Origin: Thiomicrospira aerophila AL3 | Lineage (GTDB): Bacteria; Pseudomonadota; Gammaproteobacteria; Thiomicrospirales; Thiomicrospiraceae | Assembly (NCBI RefSeq): GCF_000227665.2 | Contig: NZ_CP007030.1 | Coordinates: 1,364,001-1,428,000 of the forward strand | Reading direction: 5' to 3' | DNA length: 64,000 nt | Part shown: piece by piece, positions 29,039-35,478 of the stretch | Position numbering within the stretch: position 1 is the first letter of the stretch | Layout: each line of letters opens with the position of its first letter | Made by a program: the position numbers and the translations under genes | The notes under the pieces: model-generated | What the model was told of the DNA's origin: nothing | The model's database searches: none | Seen by the model: only the letters and a program-made list of their open reading frames with translations

Positions 29039-29479
29039 CTTTTGCTGTAACCAGCGATCAAGCTGATTCGCAAAGGCTTGCCGGTCAGCTTGATTAAAGC
29101 TCGCTGGCCCACCGGTTTGAATCCCGCTTGAGCGCAGGTTCTCCATAAAATCACGCATAGTTAAACGCGCCTTAATATTGCTTTCTGTGTAGAGTTCACC
29201 GCGCGGATTCAACGCCAAACCGCCTTTGGCAATCACCTCGGCCGCCAAGGGAATATCCGCCGTAATCACCAAATCGCCGGCAGACAGTGCTTGCACAATA
29301 TGATTGTCGGCCACATCAAAGCCTTTAGGCACTTGAATCAAACGAATATAGGGGCTACCTGCGATAGCCATCGCATGATTGGCAACTAAAGTCACCGAGG
29401 TTTCAGTGCGCTTCGCTGCTTTAAATATGATTTCTTTAATGACCGCCGGACAGGCGTCTGCATCCACCCAAATTTGCAT
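29018..29479 (-). CDS. yaiI: YaiI/YqxD family protein (UPF0178, PIN-like fold)
   Basis: 153 residues from the ATG of [11 protein letters not shown]; an in-frame GTG adds three. DUF188 family with [29 protein letters not shown] and the C-terminal [13 protein letters not shown]. The family has a PIN-like nuclease fold, but its role is not established. It overlaps recD by 21 bp tail to tail. Confidence 0.88.
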   Translation of the reverse strand: MQIWVDADACPAVIKEIIFKAAKRTETSVTLVANHAMAIAGSPYIRLIQVPKGFDVADNHIVQALSAGDLVITADIPLAAEVIAKGGLALNPRGELYTESNIKARLTMRDFMENLRSSGIQTGGPASFNQADRQAFANQLDRWLQQKSRQTPR

Positions 29480-29599
29480 AGTGTTCACTTTTTATTATTA
29501 CGGCATGACTACCGAGAGCTAAAAATCATAACTCTAGCCAAGCAAGTACTCTTGATTAGCCATCCAAACCTAACTCATCCTGCGCATAGGATACCCTGA

Positions 29600-30604
29600 T
29601 TATGCGTTAATGCTAAATTGAAAAGTTTGCTTTAACAACGGCTGTAGCTGAACCACCCTGGCAACCGGTTCAGCATCTTTATAACGCCTTGGGTCAATGA
29701 TCACAAACCCCCAAAACTGTAAAAATCGTACCATAAACCGTGATTCGATAAGCAGGCTTAAACACTCTTCTGGCGAGAAGTAACCATCCGTAGGGAATTT
29801 CGTTAATAAATCGGGAAAAGCCGTCATTACTTCTTCAGTCAACTGATCTACACTCTTGTGGCTCTGAATGCGCCACAACATAAAAACCCAAATGAGTCGC
29901 AGGTCGATATCGTATTCAAAACCATCGAAGTAGCCCCAGTTATATTGACTAACAGCGGCTTCTAACATAGGTTTAAAAAATGCCTGTAAACCTGATTTTT
30001 GATACTGTTTTTGCGCGGCCTTTTTTATATGGTAGCGACCACTACGTTGATAAATAATGCCGCTAATTTCTGCTAACACCCTCGTGTAGTGCAAGGCATT
30101 AAATTTATCTTCGTTACTGCCTGCAAACTCACTGATACTGATGTCATCTTCAAATTGAGCAACTGAAAATTCAGATAATAACTCACTCGCCTGTTTAACC
30201 AACTTTGCCGGTAAATTGCCTTTAGTTGTGGCTTTAAACGACCCGTCTTGCGTCATCGCTTCATCAAGAATAAGGCCGAGATAACGCATCACAGGGCTGG
30301 CACCAAGCTCATCTGGTGTGCTGATTGTCACCCACTGTAATTCATCAAAAGGCGCATAAAGCCAGTTAGCCATTTGTGTTGGCGTCACGCCACAAAAATC
30401 AGATTGTGGTTGATTATTTCGATCTTTCATTTGGTGTTGCAAAGCGAAATTAAGTTCATCAATACTCAAATTTGGACTCATGGCCAGCATGGCTTCTACC
30501 TCATCCATAACTTGGGCATGTTGCTTGGATACGCTGTTCATACAACAACGTTTAAATTTTTTACCGCTGCCACAGTGGCAAGGATCGTTACGACCGAGCT
30601 TCAT
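29600..30604 (-). CDS. SEC-C motif protein of unknown function
   Basis: 334 residues. The N-terminus is a SEC-C zinc motif (NDPCHCGSGKKFKRCC, Cys9, Cys11, Cys20, Cys21), as at the SecA tail, where it binds zinc and SecB or ribosomes. The remaining 310 residues are mostly helical with no motif I recognise. It starts 19 bp after the HTH gene and is in the same operon. In that position a HipA-type kinase would normally follow a HipB-like regulator, but no kinase motif is visible here. Could be part of a toxin-antitoxin or defence pair; function unproven. Confidence 0.6.
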   Translation of the reverse strand: MKLGRNDPCHCGSGKKFKRCCMNSVSKQHAQVMDEVEAMLAMSPNLSIDELNFALQHQMKDRNNQPQSDFCGVTPTQMANWLYAPFDELQWVTISTPDELGASPVMRYLGLILDEAMTQDGSFKATTKGNLPAKLVKQASELLSEFSVAQFEDDISISEFAGSNEDKFNALHYTRVLAEISGIIYQRSGRYHIKKAAQKQYQKSGLQAFFKPMLEAAVSQYNWGYFDGFEYDIDLRLIWVFMLWRIQSHKSVDQLTEEVMTAFPDLLTKFPTDGYFSPEECLSLLIESRFMVRFLQFWGFVIIDPRRYKDAEPVARVVQLQPLLKQTFQFSINA

Positions 30605-30623
30605 GGTTATCCCTTACATGGGT

Positions 30624-30914
30624 TTAAAAGGCATCTTTTAGCACCTCATCAATGCTAAAGGGCATGGTGGTGCGCGCTATGTTAGATTGTGTGAGTTGAT
30701 AGAGTCTGTCTAGCGAATCGAGGGTCTGCCAAAGCAACAACAATTGGCGAAATGAAATTTTCCCAGTCAGCTCAAACTTCTTAATCGTAGCCGCAGGTAC
30801 GCAGCTTCGCTCTGCCAATGCCGCGCGTGACAGTTTGGCTTGCTGGCGTAACCCACGCAAATAAGCCGCATAAGCTTGGCTTACATCGGTATCATCAAGT
30901 AAGGTAAGATTCAT
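30624..30914 (-). CDS. XRE-family HTH regulator, HipB-like
   Basis: 96 residues from ATG 30914; a TTG two codons upstream is possible. The helix-turn-helix covers LRQQAKLSRAALAERSCVPAATIKKFE. The C-terminal tail TMPFSIDEVLKDAF resembles short HipB-type antitoxins that pair with HipA. It is followed at 19 bp by the SEC-C gene rather than hipA. Inverted half-sites around its promoter suggest autoregulation. Confidence 0.75.
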   Translation of the reverse strand: MNLTLLDDTDVSQAYAAYLRGLRQQAKLSRAALAERSCVPAATIKKFELTGKISFRQLLLLWQTLDSLDRLYQLTQSNIARTTMPFSIDEVLKDAF

Positions 30915-30929
30915 CCGCAACGACCTATT

Positions 30930-30986
30930 GGATACAGTTGTGTCTTTTATATAGATTAAAGGCCATAAATAGCTACTATTGTATCC
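30930..30986. promoter_or_regulatory. Paired half-sites GGATACA / TGTATCC around the HTH promoter
   Basis: GGATACA at 30930-30936 and its exact inverse TGTATCC at 30980-30986 bracket an AT-rich segment (TATATAAAA on the minus strand) that can hold the -10. Likely operator half-sites for the HTH protein. The next 120 bp (30987-31104) show nothing else. Confidence 0.45.
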
Positions 30987-31104
30987 ATTTTAAACGGCCA
31001 CACCTCAAACGACAGGCTATGCTCAATCGGGATGCTGTTTTTGACATAACGAAACGGCAAACTAAACCAACCCAAATTATTGCAAAAAATCAAATTAACA
31101 ATAA

Positions 31105-31212
31105 CTAACCCACCGCCAACTTTGCAGCTTGCTCAACAATCCGCGCAATGCCGCTGATTAGGTTACCCAATTCTGTAGCTACTGTGTTTTGTAGGTCGGT
31201 TGATTTCGTCAT
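31105..31212 (-). CDS. Small ORF with strong ribosome-binding site, function unknown
   Basis: 35 codons, ATG at 31210-31212 with AGGAG six bases upstream. The product is amphipathic and Ala/Val-rich toward the end (TELGNLISGIARIVEQAAKLAVG). It could be an intact small protein or the truncated front of a longer gene; I do not recognise it. It lies between MazF and the HTH/SEC-C operon. Confidence 0.3.
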   Translation of the reverse strand: MTKSTDLQNTVATELGNLISGIARIVEQAAKLAVG

Positions 31213-31293
31213 TATTCTCCTTTGCTGTCGGCTACTACTGGCACGGTTTGATACTTTTGTTTCGGGCTACTGGGCTTGTCCGGTAAGGTCATG

Positions 31294-31311
31294 GTTAGCA
31301 GGCCTGCTAAC
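31294..31311. repeat. 18-bp perfect palindrome built on CAGGCCTG
   Basis: GTTAGCAGGCCTGCTAAC reads the same on both strands. It is the only clearly intergenic copy of the CAGGCCTG family and lies 22 bp after the MazF stop. It could fold as a hairpin at the 3' end of the mazEF transcript, though no T run follows. Confidence 0.7.
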
Positions 31312-31332
31312 GCCTGCCGACAAATTTCACCC

Positions 31333-31695
31333 TCAGTTCAAAAAACCCAATACTTGCTTTATATTGTGCTCTATTCGCTGCATTTCATTGGGTGTTAACA
31401 GCGTTAAGCAATCAGACGTGATTCTGCAAATATCTAAGGCTCGGATCTGGTCGCAGAGTACATCCGATGCTTTGTGCAACCGATCTCTCGATTGCAATCG
31501 AAACCGTAATGGCTCGGCATGGTCTATCAAACTGGTACTCAAGGGTAATACAATCACGGTTGGGTGAGGGAGTTCATTAAGCCAGTTGTTTTGCAAAACC
31601 AATACCGGTCGCACTTTTCCCGGCTCATTACCTTTTGATGGATTTAAGTTGGCGAGATAAACACCGCCGCGCAGTAGTTGTGGTGCCTCCATCAT
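31333..31695 (-). CDS. MazF/PemK-type endoribonuclease toxin
   Basis: 120 residues from the ATG overlapping the antitoxin TGA (ATGs or GTG one codon either side are possible). MazF fold: LLRGGVYLANLNPSKGNEPGKVRPVLVLQ with the conserved Arg and Pro, PTVIVLPLST, then SDVLCDQIRALD. Family members cut single-stranded RNA at short motifs. Paired with the ribbon-helix-helix gene immediately upstream. Confidence 0.88.
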   Translation of the reverse strand: MMEAPQLLRGGVYLANLNPSKGNEPGKVRPVLVLQNNWLNELPHPTVIVLPLSTSLIDHAEPLRFRLQSRDRLHKASDVLCDQIRALDICRITSDCLTLLTPNEMQRIEHNIKQVLGFLN

Positions 31696-31937
31696 CACAA
31701 GCCTTTTAATCCATCATTGACTGTTGCGTCCCAGTCGTCTAGTTCTTCCTGCGTCTGTGCCCGCACTTTTTGCGCGGCCGCTTGCATTTTGGCCTTTAAC
31801 AAAGTCTGCTCTTGTTGCTGACGGAAACGCTCAACCGCTTGACGAATCAGCTCACTTTTAGACAGGTGCAACTGCCCCGCTAAATCAACCAGATTTTGCG
31901 CAAACTCATCAGATGCTTTAATCGTAATCGTCTTCAT
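31695..31937 (-). CDS. Ribbon-helix-helix antitoxin of the MazF pair
   Basis: 80 residues from the ATG that has GGGAG five bases upstream; a GTG two codons earlier is less likely. The N-terminus MKTITIKASDEFAQNLVDLA and the segment HLSKSELIRQAVERF form a CopG-type ribbon-helix-helix DNA-binding domain. The rest is a charged helix that would bind the toxin. It ends at the MazF start, so the two are translationally coupled. Confidence 0.82.
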   Translation of the reverse strand: MKTITIKASDEFAQNLVDLAGQLHLSKSELIRQAVERFRQQQEQTLLKAKMQAAAQKVRAQTQEELDDWDATVNDGLKGL

Positions 31938-32059
31938 AGTCACTCCCTCTAGAAGCCTTGGTAATACTTTAGTAACACCAGTATAGCAACACTCGTTAAA
32001 ACCGACAACGCTAACACCGCAAAGTGTGACCTATCAAAATTTTGCGGATGGTCGGTTAG

Positions 32060-32201
32060 TACTTGGGAACACATTTTTTCAAGCCGTTCCACTTGTAGAG
32101 CAAATTCGTTCTAACCCCTAAAGATTGCGTGGCTTCAGCTACACTGTATCCCTGCTCAGTGACTAAGGTGACGGCTTCTTTATTAAATTCTGTTTAATTT
32201 T
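32060..32201 (-). pseudogene. IS3-family transposase OrfA remnant
   Basis: Minus-strand translation gives TEFNKEAVTLVTEQGYSVAE followed by ATQSLGVRTNLLYKW, the HTH region of IS3-group OrfA, then stops. Both the start and the downstream orfB are missing and no inverted repeats are visible. This scrap is the only content I see in the 340-bp gap between the mazE-like gene and the Phd antitoxin. Confidence 0.75.
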
Positions 32202-32279
32202 TAGCTTTTAACTTTTGGAGATAAAGGGTTTGATTGATGTTATTGTTTGTACATTAATATGTACGTAAAGGTATGCGAG

Positions 32280-32525
32280 ATGAATGTAAGCATTTCAGAA
32301 TTTCGTCAACATTTGCCACAGTACTTGAAACAAGTTCAACAGGGCAAAGAAATTCAAATTGCTAATCGTGGCAAAGTGATTGCACGATTAGTTCCTGATG
32401 AACAGGTTGCTAAACAACAAAAGGCCTTAGAAAAACTGCTTGCTTGGCAGAAGCACATAACTATGGACGATGTTGTTAATACAAGTGATCTAGCAACATG
32501 GAGTCACGATAAAGATAATCTGTGA
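32280..32525 (+). CDS. Phd/YefM-family antitoxin
   Basis: 81 residues from ATG 32280 (MNVSISEFRQHL), with AAAGG eight bases upstream; an upstream in-frame ATG lacks this. Phd fold: SISEFRQHLPQYLKQVQQGKEIQIANRG and VIARLVPDEQ. The C-terminus ends at 32525, overlapping the frame of the PIN gene, the standard arrangement for a VapBC-like pair with a Phd-type antitoxin. Confidence 0.85.
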   Translation: MNVSISEFRQHLPQYLKQVQQGKEIQIANRGKVIARLVPDEQVAKQQKALEKLLAWQKHITMDDVVNTSDLATWSHDKDNL

Positions 32526-32910
32526 CACACACGTATTAATTTTTTGGGCCTCAAGTCCTGAAAAACTAACAGATAAGGCCAATCAGCTTATTCGACTAGG
32601 GCTTACCAAAGGCACTTTGGCCTGTTCAGATATCAGTCTTTGGGAAATGGCGATGCTAATAGACAAAAACCGTTTGTGTCTACCAACGACGATTAAAGCC
32701 AGCGAGTATATCCAAACGATAATCGATGCAATGAATTTAAGGGTATTACCCATTACGGCAGAAGTGGCTGAATTAGCGCAACTCGACGATTTTGTGCATG
32801 GTGATACGGCTGACCGATTAGTTGCAGCGACCACACTTGCAAACAATGGCACATTGATTACAGCTGATGCCAAGTTACATAAAGTAAAACGCCTAAAATG
32901 TGAGTGGTAA
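32518..32910 (+). CDS. PIN-domain toxin without a canonical start codon
   Basis: About 130 codons. The frame begins IICDTHVLIFWASSPEKL, a normal VapC N-terminus with the first catalytic Asp, then SDISLWEMAML and GDTADRLVAATTLANNGTLITADAKL, with the remaining acidic residues. The in-frame codons between the upstream TAG (32491-32493) and the PIN domain contain no ATG, GTG or TTG. The codon where ATG is expected is AAG, followed by ATA ATC. The first usable start, TTG 32617, would delete the first strand and catalytic Asp. It may initiate at AUA/AUC or be inactivated by start loss. Confidence 0.65.
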   Translation: MCDTHVLIFWASSPEKLTDKANQLIRLGLTKGTLACSDISLWEMAMLIDKNRLCLPTTIKASEYIQTIIDAMNLRVLPITAEVAELAQLDDFVHGDTADRLVAATTLANNGTLITADAKLHKVKRLKCEW

Positions 32911-32917
32911 AACATTA

Positions 32918-32987
32918 TTTTCAAGCCACAAAAAAGCCCGCGGAAGCGGGCTTGGGTATATGGTGGAGCTGGGTGGATTAGAACCGC
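32918..32987 (-). repeat. Decayed copy of the tmRNA 3' end and terminator (att-like direct repeat)
   Basis: Aligns with 35052-35125. It contains TTTTCAAGCC, the terminator stem AAGCCCGC/GCGGGCTT and the last 27 bases of tmRNA through CCA (32961-32963). The T loop has drifted (GGTTCTAATCC instead of GGTTCGAATCC). It marks the far side of a unit inserted at ssrA. Confidence 0.8.
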
Positions 32988-33028
32988 TTTTAAATAGAGG
33001 GTTTCAATTTATTTTTTCGTTAAACTTA

Positions 33029-34345
33029 GAGCCTGTAAATTAAATTGTGTAAACGCTCATAGTTTAAAATCCCCCAAAAAGGAAAAATACTATGAGCCAA
33101 TTCGATCAAGAAAAACTTAAAGCCATGGCTGCTGAGCTGGCCAAAGACGTTAAAACCCAAGCCGACTTATCTCAACTTTCCGCCGCACTGCTCAAAATGA
33201 CCGTAGAAGCGGCTCTCGGCGCTGAGATGGAAGCTCACCTAGGCTATGCCAAACATCAGCCATCCGAGGGTGCTAACAGTCGTAATGGCTATTCCACCAA
33301 AACCCTCAAGGGCGACCATGGTGAGGTTGATATTAGCGTACCGCGAGACCGCGAAAGCACCTTTGAGCCCGTTATGGTGAAAAAGGGTCAGACGCGCTTG
33401 ACCAGCATGGATGACCAAATTCTCGCCCTCTATGCCAAAGGCATGACCACCCGTGATATCGTCGCGACCTTTCAAGAGATGTATGGCGCGGAGGTTTCGC
33501 CCACACTCATCTCAAAAGTCACCGAAGCGGTGATGGAAAAGGTCACCCTTTGGCGTTCCCGTCCGCTCGATGAGGTTTATCCGGTGCTCTATCTCGACGG
33601 CATTGTGATCAAAGTCCGTCAAGACAAGCAGATCGTCAGAAAAACCATGTACGTCGCACTCGGCATCAACCTCTCTGGTCAAAAAGAATGCTTAGGGCTA
33701 TGGCTGTCAGAAACCGAATCTTCCAAGTTCTGGTTAAGCGTATTGAATGACATTCACGCCCGTGGCGTGAAAGACATTCTTATCGCCTCGGTCGACGGTT
33801 TAACCGGTTTTCCCGAAGCGATTAGTGCTGTGTACCCTAAAACCGATGTGCAACTGTGTATTGTTCACATGGTGCGCAATTCACTCAAATACGTCGGCTA
33901 CAAAGAGCGCAAGGCGGTAGCCACTGACCTCAAGCAGATTTACCAATCCGTTACAGAGGAAGAGGCTCTATTGGCGCTGGAGCAGTTCGAGACGAAATGG
34001 GATGCCAAATTCCCCAGTATCAGCCGTTCCTGGCGCAATCATTGGGACAATATCGCCACGGTATTCCAATACTCGCAGGCGATTCGTAAGGTGATTTACA
34101 CCACCAATGCCATTGAATCCTTGAACTCAGTGATTCGCAAGGCGATTAAAAATCGCAAACTATTCAGTCATGACAATTCGGCCTTTAAAATCATCTTTCT
34201 GGCGATTGAATCAGCCTCAAAGAAATGGACGATGCCAATTCGTGACTGGAATGCAGCAATGAACCAGTTTATGATTCTGCATGAAGAACGCTTGCAAGCA
34301 TATGTTTAACCCAACGAGCGTTTACACAGAATTATTTACAGGCTC
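33029..34345 (+). mobile_element. Complete IS256-family insertion sequence with 8-bp target duplication
   Basis: 1317 bp. Terminal inverted repeats of 30 bp (33029-33058 and 34316-34345) both start GAGCCTGTAAAT and end GTGTAAACGCTC, differing only in the middle six bases. The target duplication TAAACTTA is perfect (33021-33028 and 34346-34353), which fits the 8-9 bp of the IS256 family and implies a fairly recent insertion. It holds one intact transposase. It landed in the final codons of vapC. It has no CAGGCCTG repeat. Confidence 0.95.
33092..34309 (+). CDS. IS256-family transposase
   Basis: 405 residues, the normal length. Mutator-type transposase with the DDE triad apparent as Asp in VLYLDGIVIKV, Asp in ASVDGLTGFPEA and Glu in TTNAIESLNS. 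The N-terminal AALGAEMEAHLGYAKH and RNGYSTKTLKG are typical. AAAAGGAAAAAT upstream supplies the ribosome-binding site. The frame is intact, so the element may be mobile. Confidence 0.97.
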   Translation: MSQFDQEKLKAMAAELAKDVKTQADLSQLSAALLKMTVEAALGAEMEAHLGYAKHQPSEGANSRNGYSTKTLKGDHGEVDISVPRDRESTFEPVMVKKGQTRLTSMDDQILALYAKGMTTRDIVATFQEMYGAEVSPTLISKVTEAVMEKVTLWRSRPLDEVYPVLYLDGIVIKVRQDKQIVRKTMYVALGINLSGQKECLGLWLSETESSKFWLSVLNDIHARGVKDILIASVDGLTGFPEAISAVYPKTDVQLCIVHMVRNSLKYVGYKERKAVATDLKQIYQSVTEEEALLALEQFETKWDAKFPSISRSWRNHWDNIATVFQYSQAIRKVIYTTNAIESLNSVIRKAIKNRKLFSHDNSAFKIIFLAIESASKKWTMPIRDWNAAMNQFMILHEERLQAYV

Positions 34346-34747
34346 TAAACTTATCCAGTTCTGCAATCTCAATCCTTCAACTCGCTCAAATTCTTTCATG
34401 TTGTTGGTGACTAAAATTGTACCAAGGCTTCTTGCATGACCAGCAATGTGAAGATCATTCACTCCAATAGTCGTTCCGGTAAGTTCAAGTTCGGCACGAA
34501 TTTCACCGTAATGAGCGGCTGCTTTTGGGTCATATTCTATAACGTCTAATCGACTACAAAAATCTTCCACAGCTTGCAGGTTTTTGCTCGTATGTTGGCT
34601 TTTTTCTACGCCGTGTAAAAGTTCAGCAAGTGTAATCGATGAAATAGCCAAATGCCCAGCCGCTTCATTAAACCTGCTTAGCACTTCAATCGGGCGACGT
34701 TTAATCACATAAATGCAGATATTTGTATCCAGCAAATATTTAATCAT
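34322..34747 (-). CDS. vapC: VapC-type PIN toxin with tail rewritten by the IS
   Basis: 141 residues from the ATG of MIKYLLDTNICIY, overlapping the vapB stop by 8 bp. Catalytic acidic residues: Asp in LLDTN, Glu in TLAELLHG, Asp in GVNDLHIAGHA. VapC toxins cut tRNA or rRNA. The last seven codons (EPVNNSV) come from the right end of the IS. Rejoining across the target duplication gives an original ending of WISLTKK with its stop at 33009-33011. The PIN core is untouched, so activity may persist. Confidence 0.88.
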   Translation of the reverse strand: MIKYLLDTNICIYVIKRRPIEVLSRFNEAAGHLAISSITLAELLHGVEKSQHTSKNLQAVEDFCSRLDVIEYDPKAAAHYGEIRAELELTGTTIGVNDLHIAGHARSLGTILVTNNMKEFERVEGLRLQNWISLEPVNNSV

Positions 34748-34982
34748 CGAAAGATTCTCTGGGTGTTTCAGTTTGTTCGGCACGTTCGTTTAAAAAATCG
34801 TCAGTCACAGATGTTGTCGGAGATAAGAAAAAACTATCCCAGGTATTTTCAACCGGCGTGATGATGCGCTCTTTACCCTGTTTTCTAACAAATACCTTTT
34901 TGACTGAAGATTCAAACCGAACAGCTACAGGTAAGCGTACTGCTTGAGTTTTGTTGTTTTCAAAAACCGTCGCTGTAATCAT
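34740..34982 (-). CDS. vapB: VapB-type antitoxin (AbrB/MazE-like fold)
   Basis: 80 residues. The swapped-hairpin DNA-binding domain is seen in TATVFENNKTQAVRLPVAVRF and VKKVFVRKQGKERIITP. The C-terminal half would occupy the VapC active site. A strong GGAGG lies upstream. It overlaps vapC by 8 bp. Direct repeats in front suggest autoregulation. Confidence 0.85.
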   Translation of the reverse strand: MITATVFENNKTQAVRLPVAVRFESSVKKVFVRKQGKERIITPVENTWDSFFLSPTTSVTDDFLNERAEQTETPRESFDD

Positions 34983-34996
34983 TTGAGCCTCCTTTT

Positions 34997-35017
34997 GTAT
35001 ATAGGTTTAGTATATAG
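34997..35017 (-). promoter_or_regulatory. Direct repeats GTATATAG upstream of vapB
   Basis: Two identical octamers at 34997-35004 and 35010-35017, 13 bp apart, just before the GGAGG of vapB. Likely operator half-sites for the VapBC complex; they also offer TATAC-type -10 sequences. Confidence 0.45.
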
Positions 35018-35051
35018 AAGGTTTTGTTGAAATTCTACCTAGATAAACCGC

Positions 35052-35125
35052 TTTTCAAGCCGATAAACAAAAAGCCCGCAGAAGCGGGCTTGGGTATTTG
35101 GTGGAGCTGGGCGGATTCGAACCGC
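35052..35125 (-). repeat. tmRNA 3' end and terminator, functional copy of the direct repeat
   Basis: Partner of 32918-32987. Here the sequence belongs to the intact tmRNA and its terminator. AACCGCTTTT at its left border (35046-35055) also occurs at the right border of the other copy (32982-32991), a possible recombination core. Confidence 0.75.
35069..35091 (-). terminator. Terminator of the tmRNA gene
   Basis: Stem AAGCCCGC / GCGGGCTT (35072-35079 with 35084-35091), followed on the minus strand by five T. It begins 7 bp after the tmRNA CCA end. Confidence 0.88.
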
Positions 35126-35456
35126 CGTCCGGAAAGCATCCATCGGAGAATCTACATGTTTATTTAGTCTACTGATTTAATCAAAACGCTGCCCGACTAG
35201 CAGGGAACGCGTCCGACGAGTTTGTCTGTTTTAACCACCATCTACCCAAACACGCGATGTTGGCGATTCCGTGTAAGATGATACGGCATCGGGTGCCACG
35301 AACAACTACCCCGGGCCGCACCAGCGGGATTAAGCCGCTAGAGCGTAGTTATCGTCGTTTGCAACTATAACAATGTGAATTAAGATTTACGTGCATCATT
35401 CAGGCACGACATGCCTCTCAAACTTCAATCTCCCCGTCGAAACCAAGTACAGCCCC
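35099..35456 (-). ncRNA. ssrA: tmRNA (one-piece), ribosome rescue
   Basis: 358 nt. The 5' end GGGGCTG pairs with the 3' CAGCTCC, discriminator A and encoded CCA; the 5' region continues TACTTGGTTTCGACGGGGA as in other tmRNAs. The T arm is GGTTCGAATCC. The tag frame is at 35330-35362 on the minus strand and codes for ANDDNYALAA before TAA, ending in the LAA degradation signal. A TATAAT lies at 35471-35476, about 15 bp before the 5' end. It adds the tag to peptides on stalled ribosomes. The 3' end is a classic integration site, and a second partial copy lies at 32918. Confidence 0.95.
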
Positions 35457-35478
35457 GCGAGTAACTAATTATTATACG

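Noticed and set aside
32617-32910. PIN toxin starting at TTG 32617
   Set aside because: This start would remove the first beta strand and the first catalytic Asp, leaving an inactive fragment; the true gene frame begins before it.
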